Below are positions 1-5,787 of a stretch of 7,620 nucleotides of DNA, in pieces. Under the pieces are notes generated by a model that saw nothing but the letters and a program-made list of their open reading frames with translations, made no database searches and was not told where the DNA came from. This DNA comes from Chloroflexi bacterium UBA5177. Its GTDB lineage: Bacteria > Chloroflexota > UBA5177. Within the stretch, counting starts at the first letter, position 1. The number at the start of each line of letters is the position of its first letter. Location of the stretch: NCBI GenBank assembly GCA_002413265.1, contig DHWR01000244.1, positions 1 to 7,620 on the forward strand, read 5' to 3'. The translations under genes and the position numbers were made by a program.

Positions 1-620
1 CGCCAGGCGCCCACCATGTAGGGACCAAAACCGGCCGCGTGATCCGTCCACGCGTCGCCGTAGCGAGCCATGACGGAAGGGTCCGGAACGAATGAAGCGG
101 GGAAGGCAAGCTCCGCCAGAAAGTGCGCCGCCGGGTGGACCAGTACGATCTGCACGGTCGAGGGGTTCGGGGAGCTGATCTTGGGCACGCCCTTGGCGTT
201 CGTGGCGATGAGCTGTAGGTACGTCGAGCCGGTACTCGAGGAGTTCCCGGAACCGAAGCTGCGAGTCAGCGCGGTTACGAAATCGCTCGCGGTTACCAGG
301 TTGCCGCCGGCGAACTTCAGGCCAGTTCGAAGATGAAAGCTGTAGGTTTTCCCGTCGCGAGAGATGGCCCAGCTCTTGGCGGCATCCGGCTTCACCTGCA
401 GCCTGCCGTCGAGACGAACCAAGCCGCCATAGATAAGCGATGCCACGCTTATCGAGGTGGGGTCGGACACGAGCGTAGGATCCAACGTCGGCACGTCCGA
501 GATGCCCGCGACGCCCCACTGGAGCGACGACGGATCGTGGGTGGTGAGGGCCGACGATTGAGCCGAGCTGCAGGCGGTAAAGGCGAGCAGCAGGACGCAC
601 AGGAACGCGGGAGATCGCAT
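1..620 (-). CDS. Peptide ABC transporter substrate-binding lipoprotein (SBP family 5), 5' part, cut by window edge
   Basis: This is the N-terminal 206 residues of an extracytoplasmic solute-binding protein of the OppA/DppA type, which captures oligopeptides or similar solutes for an ABC importer. The protein starts MRSPAFLCVLLLAFTAC: two polar residues and a hydrophobic stretch lead to Cys17, which fits a lipoprotein signal with a slightly unusual lipobox (F-T-A-C). After a short Ser-rich linker the family pattern follows: a 'V-PTLDPTLVSD' segment, 'IYGGLVRLDG' and 'KSWAISRDGKTYSFHLRTGLKFAGG', which is the typical 'W..S.DG..Y.F.LR.G.KF..G' block of SBP_bac_5. Then come 'ASDFVTALTR' and, near the edge, 'GFGPYMVGAW', matching the family's 'GTGPY' motif. 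The full family length is about 500-550 residues, so more than half lies outside. The ATG at 618-620 is chosen because the signal peptide begins there; it has no Shine-Dalgarno but a -10 box lies just upstream. The substrate cannot be told from sequence. The permease and ATPase genes may lie further left. Confidence 0.9.
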   Translation of the reverse strand, partial: MRSPAFLCVLLLAFTACSSAQSSALTTHDPSSLQWGVAGISDVPTLDPTLVSDPTSISVASLIYGGLVRLDGRLQVKPDAAKSWAISRDGKTYSFHLRTGLKFAGGNLVTASDFVTALTRSFGSGNSSSTGSTYLQLIATNAKGVPKISSPNPSTVQIVLVHPAAHFLAELAFPASFVPDPSVMARYGDAWTDHAAGFGPYMVGAW

Positions 621-628
621 GGCCGTGC

Positions 629-634
629 ATTGTA
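629..634 (-). promoter_or_regulatory. -10 box of the peptide-binding protein gene, probably leaderless
   Basis: On the minus strand TACAAT (five of six match to TATAAT) lies eight bases before the ATG at 620. Transcription would then start at or within a base or two of the start codon, and no Shine-Dalgarno is present. No good -35 box is found at 16-18 bp. A dyad occupies that space instead, which suggests activator dependence or another sigma factor. This is inferred from spacing only. Confidence 0.4.
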
Positions 635-638
635 CAGA

Positions 639-655
639 CTGTGTCGCGAGCACAG
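639..655. promoter_or_regulatory. Dyad CTGTG-N7-CACAG upstream of the peptide-binding protein gene
   Basis: Perfect 5-bp inverted arms CTGTG and CACAG flank a TCGCGA-containing 7-bp centre. The dyad lies immediately upstream of the putative -10 box, in the -10/-35 spacer region. It could be an operator or activator site for the transporter gene. The arms are short enough that chance is possible. Confidence 0.25.
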
Positions 656-712
656 CATCGCAAACGTCGCCCTGGGCCGGTGCGGTTCTTGCGGGGGGCC
701 TTGCCTAGCCCG

Positions 713-1057
713 CTAGCAACACTCTTTCTCTTCCGGGCTGAGCCAGGTGTCGCCGAAGGTACGAAGCGCCTCGATTACAGGAATGGTGGCCATGCCCTTG
801 GGCGTCAGACTGTACTGCACCCGCGGGGGAATCTCTCGAAATGACTCTCGGGTGATGAGGCCCTGGCCTTCCATCTCTCGCAGGCGGTCGGACAGGGTGC
901 GAGGACTTATGCCGCCGGAGGCGTCTTCCAGCTCGGAAAAGCGTCGGGACCCGCCGGCTAAGTCCCTCAGCAAGACCAGTGTCCACCTGTCACCCAGGAG
1001 GCGTGCTGCGTTGGCTATCGGACAGACCGAAACTTCTCTGGTTTTTACCTGGCTCAT
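713..1057 (-). CDS. HxlR-family winged-helix transcriptional regulator
   Basis: This 114-residue protein is full length for the HxlR/MarR-like family (about 100-130 aa). Family hallmarks run in order: the N-terminal cysteine block 'CPIANAARLLGDRWTLVLLRDL' (Cys12), 'GSRRFSELE', the helix-turn-helix 'GISPRTLSDRLREMEGQGLI' (residues about 49-68), and the wing 'PPRVQYSLTPKG' (about 77-88). Such proteins bind DNA as dimers. In YodB and HypR of Bacillus the conserved N-terminal Cys senses quinones, diamide or hypochlorite. Here Cys12 is in the same place, and the protein ends in a Cys-Cys pair (113-114) that could offer partner thiols; that role is inference. The gene is divergent from the thioredoxin gene across 154 bp, and 92 bp separate its stop from the downstream peptide-binding protein gene on the same strand. 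The ATG at 1055-1057 has no Shine-Dalgarno; a TATAAA box sits four bases upstream, so the transcript may have almost no leader. Family assignment is firm; the effector is unknown. Confidence 0.93.
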   Translation of the reverse strand: MSQVKTREVSVCPIANAARLLGDRWTLVLLRDLAGGSRRFSELEDASGGISPRTLSDRLREMEGQGLITRESFREIPPRVQYSLTPKGMATIPVIEALRTFGDTWLSPEEKECC

Positions 1058-1061
1058 GGTA

Positions 1062-1067
1062 TTTATA
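1062..1067 (-). promoter_or_regulatory. Possible -10 box of the HxlR gene
   Basis: On the minus strand TATAAA lies four bases upstream of the ATG at 1057, the only AT-rich patch in an otherwise GC-rich stretch. No clear -35 box is seen. If used, it gives a nearly leaderless mRNA. An inverted pair CGCGCC (1073-1078) and GGCGCG (1091-1096) lies just upstream and could be a protein site, or simply GC-rich composition. Confidence 0.3.
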
Positions 1068-1149
1068 CGCCTCGCGCCACCTGCGCCACAGGCGCGCTGG
1101 GCGACACGCGCCGCCGAGCTGACCTGTTAGTTTCCCCAATGGTAGCACA

Positions 1150-1179
1150 TTGCTATCCACTTGGTAGTTACTATATACT
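1150..1179 (+). promoter_or_regulatory. Sigma-70-type promoter of the thioredoxin gene
   Basis: The -35 TTGCTA (1150-1155) and -10 TATACT (1174-1179) are separated by 18 bp. The predicted start is near 1186, giving a leader of about 25 nt. A clear Shine-Dalgarno, AAGGAG (1200-1205), follows six bases before the ATG at 1212. The local AT-rich character contrasts with the GC-rich flanks, which supports a real promoter. Confidence 0.6.
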
Positions 1180-1188
1180 GTGTAGTGA
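1168..1188. promoter_or_regulatory. Candidate operator on the thioredoxin promoter (HxlR-type dyad)
   Basis: A 21-bp imperfect inverted repeat is centred on base 1178. The left arm is TTACTATATA; the right arm, read in reverse complement, is TCACTACACA. Seven of ten positions are symmetric, and the three mismatches are all transitions. A smaller perfect dyad TAGT-T-ACTA overlaps it at 1165-1173. The dyad covers the -10 box and probable start site, where a repressor would block RNA polymerase. TACT...AGTA-like dyads are reported for Bacillus YodB-type HxlR regulators, so the divergent HxlR protein is the natural candidate. The link is inferred from position and symmetry. Confidence 0.45.
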
Positions 1189-1211
1189 AGCCACATAACA
1201 AGGAGTCCTGA

Positions 1212-1553
1212 ATGGCCCATCCCGTTGCAATTTCTGATACGTCGTTCCAGAGCGAGGTAATCGACTCGGACAGACCGGTACTGGTCGACTTCTGGGCAGA
1301 ATGGTGCGGTCCCTGCAAAATGATCGCGCCGGTGCTCGAAAACATCGCGTCCGACTATAGCGACTCGCTGAAGATCGCGAAGCTCGACGTAGACCACAAT
1401 CCGCAAACTTCGATGAAGTTCGGAGTCATGAGCATCCCAACCTTGCTGCTCTTCAAGAACGGCGAGGTCGTCGAGAAGCTGATCGGATTTATGCCGAAAG
1501 AGCGACTGCTCGGAAAGATCAAGCCGCATCTGACGGTGTCAGCTACCGCCTAA
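1212..1553 (+). CDS. trxA: Thioredoxin
   Basis: This 113-residue cytosolic thioredoxin reduces protein disulfides and is normally recycled by thioredoxin reductase. The active site WCGPCK is at residues 31-36 (Cys32, Cys35), preceded by 'VLVDFWAEW'. The buried Asp26 is present, 'KLDVDHNP' (57-64) matches the central strand, and cis-Pro76 sits in 'SIPTLLLFKNG'. The length is the family norm (105-115), with no signal peptide or extra domain. The ATG at 1212 has a good Shine-Dalgarno (AAGGAG, six-base spacing) and its own promoter, and a strong terminator follows the stop, so the gene is a single-gene transcript. It is divergent from an HxlR-family regulator whose likely operator overlaps its -10 box, which suggests induction under thiol stress (inference). 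No thioredoxin reductase gene is in the window. Confidence 0.97.
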   Translation: MAHPVAISDTSFQSEVIDSDRPVLVDFWAEWCGPCKMIAPVLENIASDYSDSLKIAKLDVDHNPQTSMKFGVMSIPTLLLFKNGEVVEKLIGFMPKERLLGKIKPHLTVSATA

Positions 1554-1566
1554 TACCAATTACATA

Positions 1567-1616
1567 GAAAGTCGGCCCTCTCGCACCGCCGCGAGGGGGC
1601 CGGTTTTTCTATTTTT
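1567..1616 (+). terminator. Strong Rho-independent terminator after the thioredoxin gene
   Basis: A 12-bp stem (1573-1584 with 1591-1602, one G-U pair) closes a 6-base loop. It is followed by G and TTTTT (1604-1608), and a second T-run lies at 1612-1616. It begins 14-20 bp after the thioredoxin stop and insulates the downstream glcE-like gene. A short A-rich run before the stem gives it only weak activity, if any, in the opposite direction. Confidence 0.92.
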
Positions 1617-1632
1617 GAGTCTTAGCCCGTCG

Positions 1633-1643
1633 GGCGGACCGCC
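1633..1643. promoter_or_regulatory. Short perfect dyad upstream of the glcE-like gene
   Basis: GGCGG-A-CCGCC is a perfect 5-1-5 inverted repeat lying between the thioredoxin terminator and the GTG start at 1673. The loop is too short for an RNA hairpin, so if functional it would be a protein-binding site. No convincing -35/-10 pair was found in this 56-bp gap, although the strong terminator upstream implies that a promoter must be near. Confidence 0.2.
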
Positions 1644-1672
1644 GCGGATTATGGTGAGGCAGGAGATTTGCG

Positions 1673-2851
1673 GTGTCCTCACAGCTTGCTGCGCCCGAGA
1701 TTGACGGTATCGAGCCGTCAACGATCGTCGAGCCCGAAAGCCACGGGGAGGTGGCGGCCATGCTCGCCGACGCCCGGATTTCGGGCCGCGGAGTAATCCC
1801 GGTCGGCGGCGGGTCCATGATCGATGTAGGCGATATACCCGAGCGCTACGATCTAGCGCTTTCCACGCGGAAGCTCAGAGGAATTGTCGAGTACAGCCCC
1901 GGGGACCTGACGGTGGTCGTGCGGGGCGGCACCACCCTCCAGGAGCTGCAAGAAGAGCTGGCGAACCATGGACAATTTGTCCCGCTTCAGCCGCCCTCTC
2001 CAGACAGGGCGACAGTTGGCGGCGTACTAGCGGCGGCTCTGAGCGGTCCTTGGCGCCAGGCGTATGGAAGCGCTCGGGATTTCACGATCGGAATGCGCAT
2101 GGCGCTGCCGAGCGGGCAGATGGCGAAGAGCGGGGGCAAGGTCGTGAAGAATGTAGCCGGCTACGACCTCGCCAAGCTCTTCATCGGCTCCTATGGCTCT
2201 CTCGGAGTGATTACGGAGGTTGCCTTCAAGGTCTACCCGTTGCCACGCGAGTGCTTCGACCTCGTGATGGATTGCCGCAACGAGACCGATGCGATGTCCC
2301 TGGCACGCCGGATGGCGGCTCTGGGACCGGGAATCCTGGGCGTGGCCGCCTTGGGGAAATCCGTCCCGAACGGCGAAGTGCTCAGCTGGCAGGTGGTGGT
2401 GATGGTCGGTGGGACAGAAGGTACGGTGAGGGATCTGGCAAGCACTGTCAGGTCGAGTGCGGGCACGCGAGCGGTCTCTGAGTCCGAGGATGTTTCCACG
2501 TTGCAGAGGCTGGCAGAAGAGCCAGGAAGAGCGACCTTCCACATCTCGACCTTGCCATCCAGGACGGGATCCGGCCTGGCCGAGCTTCCAATCGAGGAAA
2601 TGCTGTCGTACCCCTCGATCGGAGCTGCGTACATTACAGCCGCGGACGTGGGCAGCGTACAGATTAGAAGGGCGAGAGACGGGCTGGCGCCCGGTGGACA
2701 GCTGCGGCTCCTGCACGCTTCAACCGAACTGAAACGGGAGGCCGGCACGTGGGGACCGACCGGTCCGGACTTTCCTCTAATGAAGCGGGTGAAAGACGTC
2801 TTCGATCCGGAGAGGGTGATGAGCCCCGGCAGATTCGTAGGCGGACTCTAG
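1673..2851 (+). CDS. glcE: FAD-binding oxidoreductase, glycolate oxidase subunit GlcE-like
   Basis: This 392-residue flavoprotein belongs to the PCMH/FAD_binding_4 family, closest in pattern to GlcE, the FAD subunit partner of GlcD in glycolate dehydrogenase (glycolate to glyoxylate). The FAD pyrophosphate loop 'PVGGGSM' is at residues 43-49, followed by 'STRKLRGIVEYSPGDLTVVVRGGTTLQELQ' (about 64-93). 'PSPDRATVGGVLA' (109-120) and 'SGGKVVKNVAGYDLAKLFIGSYGSLGVITEV' (153-183) are the GlcE signature, and 'FDPERVMSPGRF' near the C-terminus is the usual family ending. The length is slightly above typical GlcE (about 350). The GTG at 1673 is chosen for its AGGAG Shine-Dalgarno (1661-1665, seven-base spacing); the ATG at 1651 is out of frame. 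Only a PIG-L deacetylase gene follows, 50 bp on; no glcD or iron-sulfur glcF is next to it. The true substrate could therefore differ from glycolate; the fold and cofactor are secure. Confidence 0.82.
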   Translation: MSSQLAAPEIDGIEPSTIVEPESHGEVAAMLADARISGRGVIPVGGGSMIDVGDIPERYDLALSTRKLRGIVEYSPGDLTVVVRGGTTLQELQEELANHGQFVPLQPPSPDRATVGGVLAAALSGPWRQAYGSARDFTIGMRMALPSGQMAKSGGKVVKNVAGYDLAKLFIGSYGSLGVITEVAFKVYPLPRECFDLVMDCRNETDAMSLARRMAALGPGILGVAALGKSVPNGEVLSWQVVVMVGGTEGTVRDLASTVRSSAGTRAVSESEDVSTLQRLAEEPGRATFHISTLPSRTGSGLAELPIEEMLSYPSIGAAYITAADVGSVQIRRARDGLAPGGQLRLLHASTELKREAGTWGPTGPDFPLMKRVKDVFDPERVMSPGRFVGGL

Positions 2852-2901
2852 CCGATGGGTAGAATACCCCAGGAAACTTGACGGGCGAGAGGTGGACGTA
2901 G

Positions 2902-3753
2902 TTGGCTGACGGACGATGCTTGATGGCGGTGCACGCGCACCCGGATGACGAGGTATTCAGTACCGGCGGACTGCTCGCGAAGTATGCGGACGAGGGAGCG
3001 CGGGTGGTCGTCGTGTACTGCACGCGTGGCGAGGCCGGTGAGATGCATCATCCGGACCTGACTGCCGAAGAGGCGATGCCGCGGCTGGGCGAGATTCGGG
3101 AGCAGGAAGCGCGAGAAGCGGCGCGCATTCTAGGCGTGACAGACGTCTACTTTCTCGGCTACCGCGACTCGGGCATGAAGGACACGGAGCCGAACAAGAA
3201 CCCCGAGAATTTCATGAACGCGCCGTTCGAGGAAGCAACCGGTCGCCTTGTCGACATCATCCGGGACACCCAACCGCAGGTCATAGTGACCTACGACGAG
3301 GATGGCGGTTACGGTCATCCCGATCACATCATGACGCACAAGGCGTCCGTCGCGGCGTTCGAAGCATCCAAGGATGAGCCGTGGGGGCCGCAGAAGCTCT
3401 ACTTCTCAGGCCGCTCCAGGGAGGCATTCCGCGAATATGTCGAAGCGCTTCGCGACCACGGCATTGAGATCCCCTGGGTGACCGGCGACTTCAATTTCGA
3501 CGAGTTCGGAATGCCGAATAGCGAGATCACGGCGAACATCGATATTTCCAAGTACGCCGCGCTCAAGCAGCAGGCACTTGCCGTACATCGGACTCAGATT
3601 CCGGCGGATTTTTTCTACCTCAAGCTGCCTACCAATGAGCTTGGCCGCTACGCTGGGGTGGAGTTCTTTCTCAGAGTGGAACCGCCGCCGCTGCCCGGCG
3701 AACATGAAGATGATCTGTTTGTCGGCACACAGCCGCGGCGGGTTGCGGCCTGA
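2902..3753 (+). CDS. PIG-L family zinc-dependent N-deacetylase (MshB/Mca-like)
   Basis: This 283-residue metalloenzyme belongs to the LmbE/PIG-L family, which removes acyl groups from N-acyl glucosamine-type substrates or cleaves related amides. The first metal motif AHPDDE is at residues 12-17 (His13 and Asp16 as zinc ligands, Asp15 as the general base). The second, 'GYGHPDH', is at 136-142, with His142 as the likely third ligand. These spacings match mycobacterial MshB (His13, Asp15, Asp16, His147). 'GGLLAKYADEGARVVVVYCTRGEAGE' and 'RLGEIREQEAREAARILGV' resemble the mycothiol enzymes MshB and Mca more than sugar-lipid deacetylases. The TTG at 2902 is chosen because an in-frame TAG lies directly before it and an AGAGG/AGGTGG Shine-Dalgarno precedes it. 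The ATG at 2923 would remove part of the first strand. It probably shares a transcript with the glcE-like gene and is convergent with trpG, 16 bp between stops. The substrate is unknown; a low-molecular-weight thiol role is possible but unproven. Confidence 0.88.
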   Translation: MADGRCLMAVHAHPDDEVFSTGGLLAKYADEGARVVVVYCTRGEAGEMHHPDLTAEEAMPRLGEIREQEAREAARILGVTDVYFLGYRDSGMKDTEPNKNPENFMNAPFEEATGRLVDIIRDTQPQVIVTYDEDGGYGHPDHIMTHKASVAAFEASKDEPWGPQKLYFSGRSREAFREYVEALRDHGIEIPWVTGDFNFDEFGMPNSEITANIDISKYAALKQQALAVHRTQIPADFFYLKLPTNELGRYAGVEFFLRVEPPPLPGEHEDDLFVGTQPRRVAA

Positions 3754-3769
3754 GGCGCCATTCGACGAA

Positions 3770-4336
3770 TTAGCAGCTCTCGAGGAAGTTCCGCAGTAAC
3801 GCCGGACCCTCGAGCGTCAGAACTGATTCGGGATGGAACTGAACGCCTTCGACCGGGAACTCTCGATGCCGGACTCCCATGATGATCCCGTCCTTGGTCT
3901 CGGCCGTGATCTCCAGGCAGGACGGCAGCGAGTCACGGGCGACGGTGAGGGAGTGATATCGGACTGCGCTGAAGGGCGACGGAATCCCCCTGAAGACGCC
4001 CGAGCTCCGGTGATAGACATCGGAGGTCTTGCCGTGCATGAGGACGGGTGCACGCTCGACGCGGCCTCCAAAAGCTGCTCCGATGCACTGGTGCCCCAGG
4101 CAGACGCCGAGCACGGGGGTCTCAGTCCCTATCTCGCGGAAGATGTCGCAGGAGATTCCGGCGTCTGAAGGATAGCCGGGGCCGGGCGAGACGACGACGC
4201 CGCGGGGCTTCATTTCACGTATCTCGGGAATCGAGATCTGGTCGTTTCGCCGCACCTCTACCTCGGCGCCCAGCACTGAAAGCAGCTGGAAGACGTTGTA
4301 GGTGAAACTGTCGTAGTTGTCGATCAAGAGAATCAA
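3770..4336 (-). CDS. trpG: Anthranilate synthase component II (glutamine amidotransferase)
   Basis: This class I glutamine amidotransferase of 188 residues releases ammonia from glutamine and passes it to TrpE for anthranilate synthesis. After the start it reads 'ILLIDNYDSFTYN', the standard TrpG N-terminus, then 'VVSPGPGYPSDAG' (about 48-60). The nucleophile motif 'GVCLGHQ' has Cys79, 'HGKTS' follows, and 'FHPESV' supplies His168 and Glu170, completing the triad. The start is taken as TTG at 4334-4336 because the conserved protein begins there and the length becomes standard. It overlaps the trpE stop by four bases (TTGA), so translation is probably coupled. A GTG/ATG-type start further upstream would add 19 non-conserved residues inside trpE. 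The protein may also serve as PabA for folate synthesis, as in many bacteria. The gene ends the block; trpD does not follow. Confidence 0.95.
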   Translation of the reverse strand: MILLIDNYDSFTYNVFQLLSVLGAEVEVRRNDQISIPEIREMKPRGVVVSPGPGYPSDAGISCDIFREIGTETPVLGVCLGHQCIGAAFGGRVERAPVLMHGKTSDVYHRSSGVFRGIPSPFSAVRYHSLTVARDSLPSCLEITAETKDGIIMGVRHREFPVEGVQFHPESVLTLEGPALLRNFLESC

Positions 4337-5787
4337 AGCCGGCCCCCGGAAGCAAGGATCAAGGCACGAGCTTTGTTCATCGACTCTACCCATTCCCGTT
4401 CGGGGACCGAGTCGGCGACGATCCCGGCCCCGGCCTGAACGTGCAGCTCGCCGTCTCTGACCACGCCTGTGCGTATCGTGATCGCCGTTTCCATGTCGCC
4501 GCCCTTGCCGATAAATCCGACTGCGCCCGCGTACGGTCCTCGGCGGTCCGGCTCGAGATTCGCGATGATTTCCATGGCCCGGATTTTTGGCGCGCCGGAG
4601 ACGGTGCCGGCCGGGAAAGCCGCGCGCAAAGCGTCGTAGGGCGTGCAGCCGTCTTTCAATTTGCCGGTGACGTCGGTGACCAGGTGCATCACGTGGGAAA
4701 AGCGTTCCACCTCCATGAAATTGGAAACCTCGACCGTACCCGGTGCGCTGACTCTGCCGACATCGTTGCGCGCCAGATCGACGAGCATGAGGTGTTCGGC
4801 GCGTTCTTTCTCATCCGCCTGCAGCTCGGCGGCTAACCTCAGATCTTCTGCCTCGCCGGCTCCACGGGGCCGCGTGCCGGCGATGGGGCGGGTTCTCACG
4901 GTTCCGGACTCCACCTGCACCAGGAGCTCGGGTGAGGCGCCCACCAGCTGGTGATCGACGAAATCCAGGTAATAAAGGTACGGAGACGGGCTGACGACTC
5001 GAAGGCGCCGATAGAGGCCGAAGGGATCGGAGTCGAACGGCATGCTCAGCCGTTGGGACAGGACGACCTGAAGGATGTCTCCAGAGGCAATGTGCTCCTT
5101 GCCGGCTCTGACCATCGCTTCGAACTGCGCCTGAGTTTGATTACTTCGAAGCTGAGCAGGCGTTGGCGCCGGCAGAGCGCCGGCCGGGACGGGGGCCTCG
5201 AGCTGGGCAGCGATGCGATCGACGCGCTCGGCAGCCCTGGCGTAGGACGCCTCGAGCGAGCCCTCGGGCCAGGCGTGGCTCACTATTCGAATGGTGCGGC
5301 GGACGTGATCGAAGACGAGCAGGGTGTCGACGTCCATGAAGGCGGCATCAGGTAATCCCAGAGGATCGTTGCCGGCGGACGGAAGGCGCTCGAAGGAGCG
5401 GGCTGCCTCGTACGACAGATATCCGACTGCGCCGCCATCAAAACGTGGCTCGACCTCCCGCCGCGGTCCGTAAGACTCGACTAGCGATCGAACGGCGTCA
5501 AGAGCGTCGGAGCACGGGTCACCGCTCGAGGATCCGTCCCAAAACGCCGTGTTCTCCCGAACCCGCACCACGCGACGCGGATCGGCTCCGAGGAAGGAGT
5601 AGCGGCCGACATTCTGCCCGCCTTCCACGCTCTCGAGCAGGAAACTCGGCGTGCTGCCTCGGATCTTGAGATACGCGGAAACGGGGGTGTCGAGGTCGGC
5701 GAGCACTTCCCGCGACACGGCGACGGGATAGAGCGTCTTACCGTTGGCCTGAACGTCTTCGAGTGTCGGGGAGAAGCCTTTGGTCAC
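4333..5787 (-). CDS. trpE: Anthranilate synthase component I
   Basis: This 484-residue enzyme converts chorismate and ammonia to anthranilate, the first committed step of tryptophan synthesis, in complex with TrpG. The N-terminal domain carries the tryptophan feedback site 'LLESVEGG' (50-57) and 'GRYSFLG' (61-67). The second part of that site, 'SPSPYLYYLDF' (266-276), has Ser where Asn is usual before PSPY. The catalytic domain shows 'RPIAGTRPRG' (300-309), 'DEKERAEHLMLVDLARNDVGRV' (326-346, His333 catalytic) and 'PAGTVSGAPK' (392-401). The PIAGT form, rather than PIKGT, distinguishes TrpE from PabB. The GTG at 5785-5787 has GGAAGG six bases upstream and gives the normal length. Feedback inhibition by tryptophan is expected. 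The upstream 122 bp hold no Trp-rich leader peptide, T-box or other attenuator that I can see. Confidence 0.97.
   Translation of the reverse strand: MTKGFSPTLEDVQANGKTLYPVAVSREVLADLDTPVSAYLKIRGSTPSFLLESVEGGQNVGRYSFLGADPRRVVRVRENTAFWDGSSSGDPCSDALDAVRSLVESYGPRREVEPRFDGGAVGYLSYEAARSFERLPSAGNDPLGLPDAAFMDVDTLLVFDHVRRTIRIVSHAWPEGSLEASYARAAERVDRIAAQLEAPVPAGALPAPTPAQLRSNQTQAQFEAMVRAGKEHIASGDILQVVLSQRLSMPFDSDPFGLYRRLRVVSPSPYLYYLDFVDHQLVGASPELLVQVESGTVRTRPIAGTRPRGAGEAEDLRLAAELQADEKERAEHLMLVDLARNDVGRVSAPGTVEVSNFMEVERFSHVMHLVTDVTGKLKDGCTPYDALRAAFPAGTVSGAPKIRAMEIIANLEPDRRGPYAGAVGFIGKGGDMETAITIRTGVVRDGELHVQAGAGIVADSVPEREWVESMNKARALILASGGRL

Noticed and set aside
656..712. Possible intrinsic terminator after the HxlR gene
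   Set aside because: Only a 5-bp GCGGG/CCCGC pairing with a long loop is visible, and no T-run follows on the minus strand.
70..716. Plus-strand open frames across the left 700 bases
   Set aside because: They are antisense shadows of the peptide-binding protein. Their translations have skewed composition, while the minus frame shows a signal peptide and family motifs.
2027..2748. Long minus-strand open frames inside the glcE-like gene
   Set aside because: They lie opposite a clear FAD-binding gene, have low-complexity or irregular composition, and show no recognisable motif or ribosome site.
3754..3769. Bidirectional terminator between the convergent PIG-L and trpG stops
   Set aside because: Sixteen bases separate the stops and no stem with a T-run is seen there or just inside either gene.
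4337..4393. Extension of TrpG upstream to the start codon at 4393
   Set aside because: The extra 19 residues are inside trpE, are not part of the conserved TrpG N-terminus, and the TTGA overlap gives the standard protein length.
4333..5787. Para-aminobenzoate synthase component I (PabB) instead of TrpE
   Set aside because: The motif is PIAGT rather than PIKGT, and the LLES feedback segment is present, as in anthranilate synthases.
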